From: Pectinophora gossypiella
Taxonomy: Eukaryota > Arthropoda > Insecta > Lepidoptera > Gelechiidae
Reading direction: 5' to 3'
Assembly (NCBI RefSeq): GCF_024362695.1
Contig: NW_026063258.1
Location: 1-64,000 of the forward strand
DNA length: 64,000 nt
A program made the translations under genes and the position numbers. This document shows positions 61,901-64,000 of the stretch, piece by piece; within the stretch, counting starts at the first letter, position 1; every line of letters begins with the position of its first letter. The notes beneath the pieces were generated by a model. That model was not told the DNA's origin. It worked only from the letters and a program-made list of their open reading frames with translations, and ran no database searches.

Positions 61901-64000
61901 ATCTGAACCATTAAATAAAAAAGTAATTCATCTACTGTACCTACAGGAAGGTAATATGTCACATTACTGTTTAATCAAGGATTTACCGCGACTAGTTAGA
62001 AGTCAAATTTCTAAACATCATGGTAAATTGTATTTTTGCGAACATTGTTTGTTATTTTTCAACTCGACCGATCAGTTAAGTTCTCATAGTTGTGGAGGTG
62101 TAGCTACTAAATTACCCCCAAAAGGGTCATTTATAGAGTTCAAAAATTATAACAGAAAACAAAATGTTCCTTTTGTTGTTTATGCAGATTTTGAGTCAAT
62201 GCTCGTACCCTACGAGACTTGTGAAAATGATCCTATCAAGTCAAGCACAGTGACTCATCAGCAGCACGTGCCCGTAGCTTTTGCTTATCATCTTGTTTGT
62301 ACTGTAGATGAACGATATAATCACATTACATCGTACCGAGGACAAGATTGTGTTGACAAATTTGTTGATTCAATTTGCAACGATGCAAAAAGGATAAGCG
62401 CAGTATTAAGTAATAGTGTACCTATGGTTTTTACAGAAAGTGATGCGTTAAACTTTGAAAATGCCGAAACTTGTCACATATGCGAGCGTTTATTGGTTAT
62501 GGATAAAGTTAGAGACCATTGTCACATAACTGGTAAATACCGCGGTGCGGCTCACAGTCAATGTAATTTGAACTTTCAAGTGCCCAAATTCTTACCTGTT
62601 TTCTTTCATAATCTTTCAGGTTATGACTGTCATCTTTTTATTAAGGAGCTTGCTAAAGTTCCTGGACCCATCAAGGTCATACCTAAAACCAAAGAAAATT
62701 ATATTTCTTTCACGAAATTTGTGTCTATATCCGATACCGATAGCTTTCAGATACGATTTGTAGATTCCTTTAAGTTTTTGGGAACTAGCTTAGAAAAACT
62801 AACCCCCTCTTTAAAAAACGATGAATTTAGATACTTAAAATCTTACTATCCCGATGAAAAACACTTTAATTTGCTTACTCGAAAGGGCGTATACCCTTAC
62901 GATTATATGTGTAACTGGGAACGATATAAAGAAAAGTGTTTGCCTCCCAAAGGCTGTTTTTACAATTCTCTTACCAATGAACCGATCTCAGATGAGGATT
63001 ATGAGCACGCTCAATCAGTGTGGTTAAAATTTTCATTAACCAATATGGGTGAATATACTGATTTGTACTTGATAACAGATGTACTTTTGTTGACAGATAT
63101 CTATGAAAATTTTCGACTTACATGTAAACAATATTACCAACTCGATCCTGCATTCTACCTTACGGCTCCGAGTCTATCATTTGATGCAATGCTCCTTAAA
63201 ACAGGCGTTCGTTTAGAACTTGTAACTGATTTAGAAATTTACCGTATGTTACAGCAAGGTATACGCGGTGGCGTTTGCATGTGTTCTAAACGACATGTTA
63301 AAGCAAATCATAAATATCTGGAAACATTTGATCCATCTCACCCAAGTTCATATATTGTTTACTTTGACTGTAACAATTTATATGGATACAGTATGTGCCA
63401 AACATTACCACATTCAAACTTCAGATTTGTGAACGATTCTGAATTAAAAACTTTATAGAGTCGAATATTTTAAATATTATGGATGACTCTGAAAATGGTT
63501 TTATTCTTGAGGTGGACTTATCGTACCCTTCACATTTACATGATGAACATAATGATTTTCCATTTTGTCCTGAAAAAATTATTTCACCCAGAGGAAAATC
63601 GAAAAAATTAATACCTAATTTGTATGATAAATACAATTATGTTATTCATTACGTACATCTAAAAAAATGCTTAGAACATGGCTTGGTGTTGAAAAAGATT
63701 CATAGAGCTATAACATTTAATCAAAGTAACTTTTTAAAAAAATACATAGAACACAGAACAACGAGTAAATGTACGATTGGTTAATAAGTGGTCAGACAAA
63801 AATAATCTAACTAAAAAATGTACTGGCGCAGAGACCTTAATAGCAAGTCCCAATTTCCATAGTGCTTCAATTTTCTCTGAGAATTTGGTAGCTATACAGA
63901 TGAAACATTCACAGATTGTGCTTGACAAACCAATTTATATTGGTTTTGCTGTACTTGAACTCTCAAAAAGTCATATGTACGATTTCCATTACTCAAAAAT
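58648..64000 (+). pseudogene. Polinton/Maverick DNA polymerase B, interrupted by a Helitron; runs off window
   Basis: ATG 58648 starts with a zinc-finger-like C-x2-C...H-x5-H (CTVCKVS, HLRSTNH). Fifty codons end at 58797; the Helitron follows and the same frame resumes at 61249. Frameshift at the T-run 61849-61856. Next come exonuclease I YADFES (~62184), a zinc/His segment CHICERLL...RDHCHITGKYRG (~62475-62550, like endonuclease VII), exonuclease II FFHNLSGYDCHLF, exonuclease III YLITDVLLLTDIY and polymerase motif A YFDCNNLYGYSM (~63362). There is another frameshift at ~63450. The stretch that should carry motif B between ~63770 and 63785 is missing, then VNKWSDKNN and HSQIVLDKPIYIG continue to the edge. 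Motif C lies outside. Role: protein-primed replication. Inactive. Confidence 0.9.
58798..61248 (+). mobile_element. Helitron inside the Polinton polB gene
   Basis: 5' TCTATACTTATAATAAATC after A58797; 3' GGGCAAAAGCTAG before T61249. (GTCT)n at 58920-58976, about nine ~135-bp minisatellite units (59124-60200), an AT-rich block, then a GC-rich patch (60790-60860) not found in the other copies. The right terminus differs from the other copies by one base (GACGGAGTC against GACGAAGTC). No Rep/helicase gene. Removing it joins the polB frame exactly. Confidence 0.93.

Overview
The window looks like a block of repeats from an insect genome, most likely a moth or butterfly. The evidence for Lepidoptera is Helitrons ending in GTCGCGGGCAAAAGCTAG, tRNA-derived SINEs with the GCCCAGCAGTGGGACGTATA tail, BEL/Pao and Ty3/Gypsy elements with insect-type Pol proteins, LINEs with (TAAA)n or (TTATG)n tails, and a eukaryotic Polinton/Maverick with GT-AG introns. 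I found no ordinary single-copy host gene, and almost every base can be assigned to a mobile element or to debris between elements.

Layout. 1-94: 3' end of a Helitron. 95-3777: a LINE on + with one frameshift and one nonsense codon. 3778-14813: BEL/Pao element BEL-1 (+), 5'-truncated and lacking its integrase core. BEL-1 is split by a Copia element (5116-11053, 5-bp target duplication). The Copia holds a 2.5-kb palindrome (8117-10665), and its 3' LTR carries a SINE. 15031-15457: a Tc1 fragment. 15458-28147: a second BEL element, BEL-2 (-), split by Gypsy-A (17138-28015, two 1133-bp LTRs). Gypsy-A itself holds two LINE fragments and a 2.8-kb inverted-repeat element. 28148-35167: a foldback element with the same SINE mirrored in both arms; one arm is split by Gypsy-B (29324-34931), whose 1450-codon gag-pol is intact. 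35168-36484: the 5' part of another LTR element. 36485-37349: Helitron tail. 37850-43800: LINE-2 (+), whose ORF1 is split by a DNA transposon with an 8-bp duplication. 43801-47690: LINE-3 (-), split by Tc1 copy 1.

47690-64000 is the most unusual part. It has a broken Polinton-type packaging ATPase, Tc1 copy 2 with an intact transposase, two unrecognised small genes on - with splice signals, a 150-bp satellite flanked by inverted repeats, an orphan exon, a Helitron, an unrecognised + strand gene with three visible exons, and a Polinton DNA polymerase B gene. A second Helitron interrupts the polymerase exactly between codons 50 and 51. I read this stretch as the remains of one Polinton/Maverick-like element with spliced accessory genes. 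That grouping is inference from neighbourhood, because capsid, protease and integrase genes are not visible.

Nesting gives relative ages. Gypsy-A, Gypsy-B, the Tc1 copies and the Copia SINE are recent, with near-identical LTRs or intact duplications. The BEL elements, the LINEs and the Polinton are older and decayed. The enzymes seen (reverse transcriptase, RNase H, integrase, DD34E transposase, protein-primed-type polymerase) serve element replication and do not form a host pathway.
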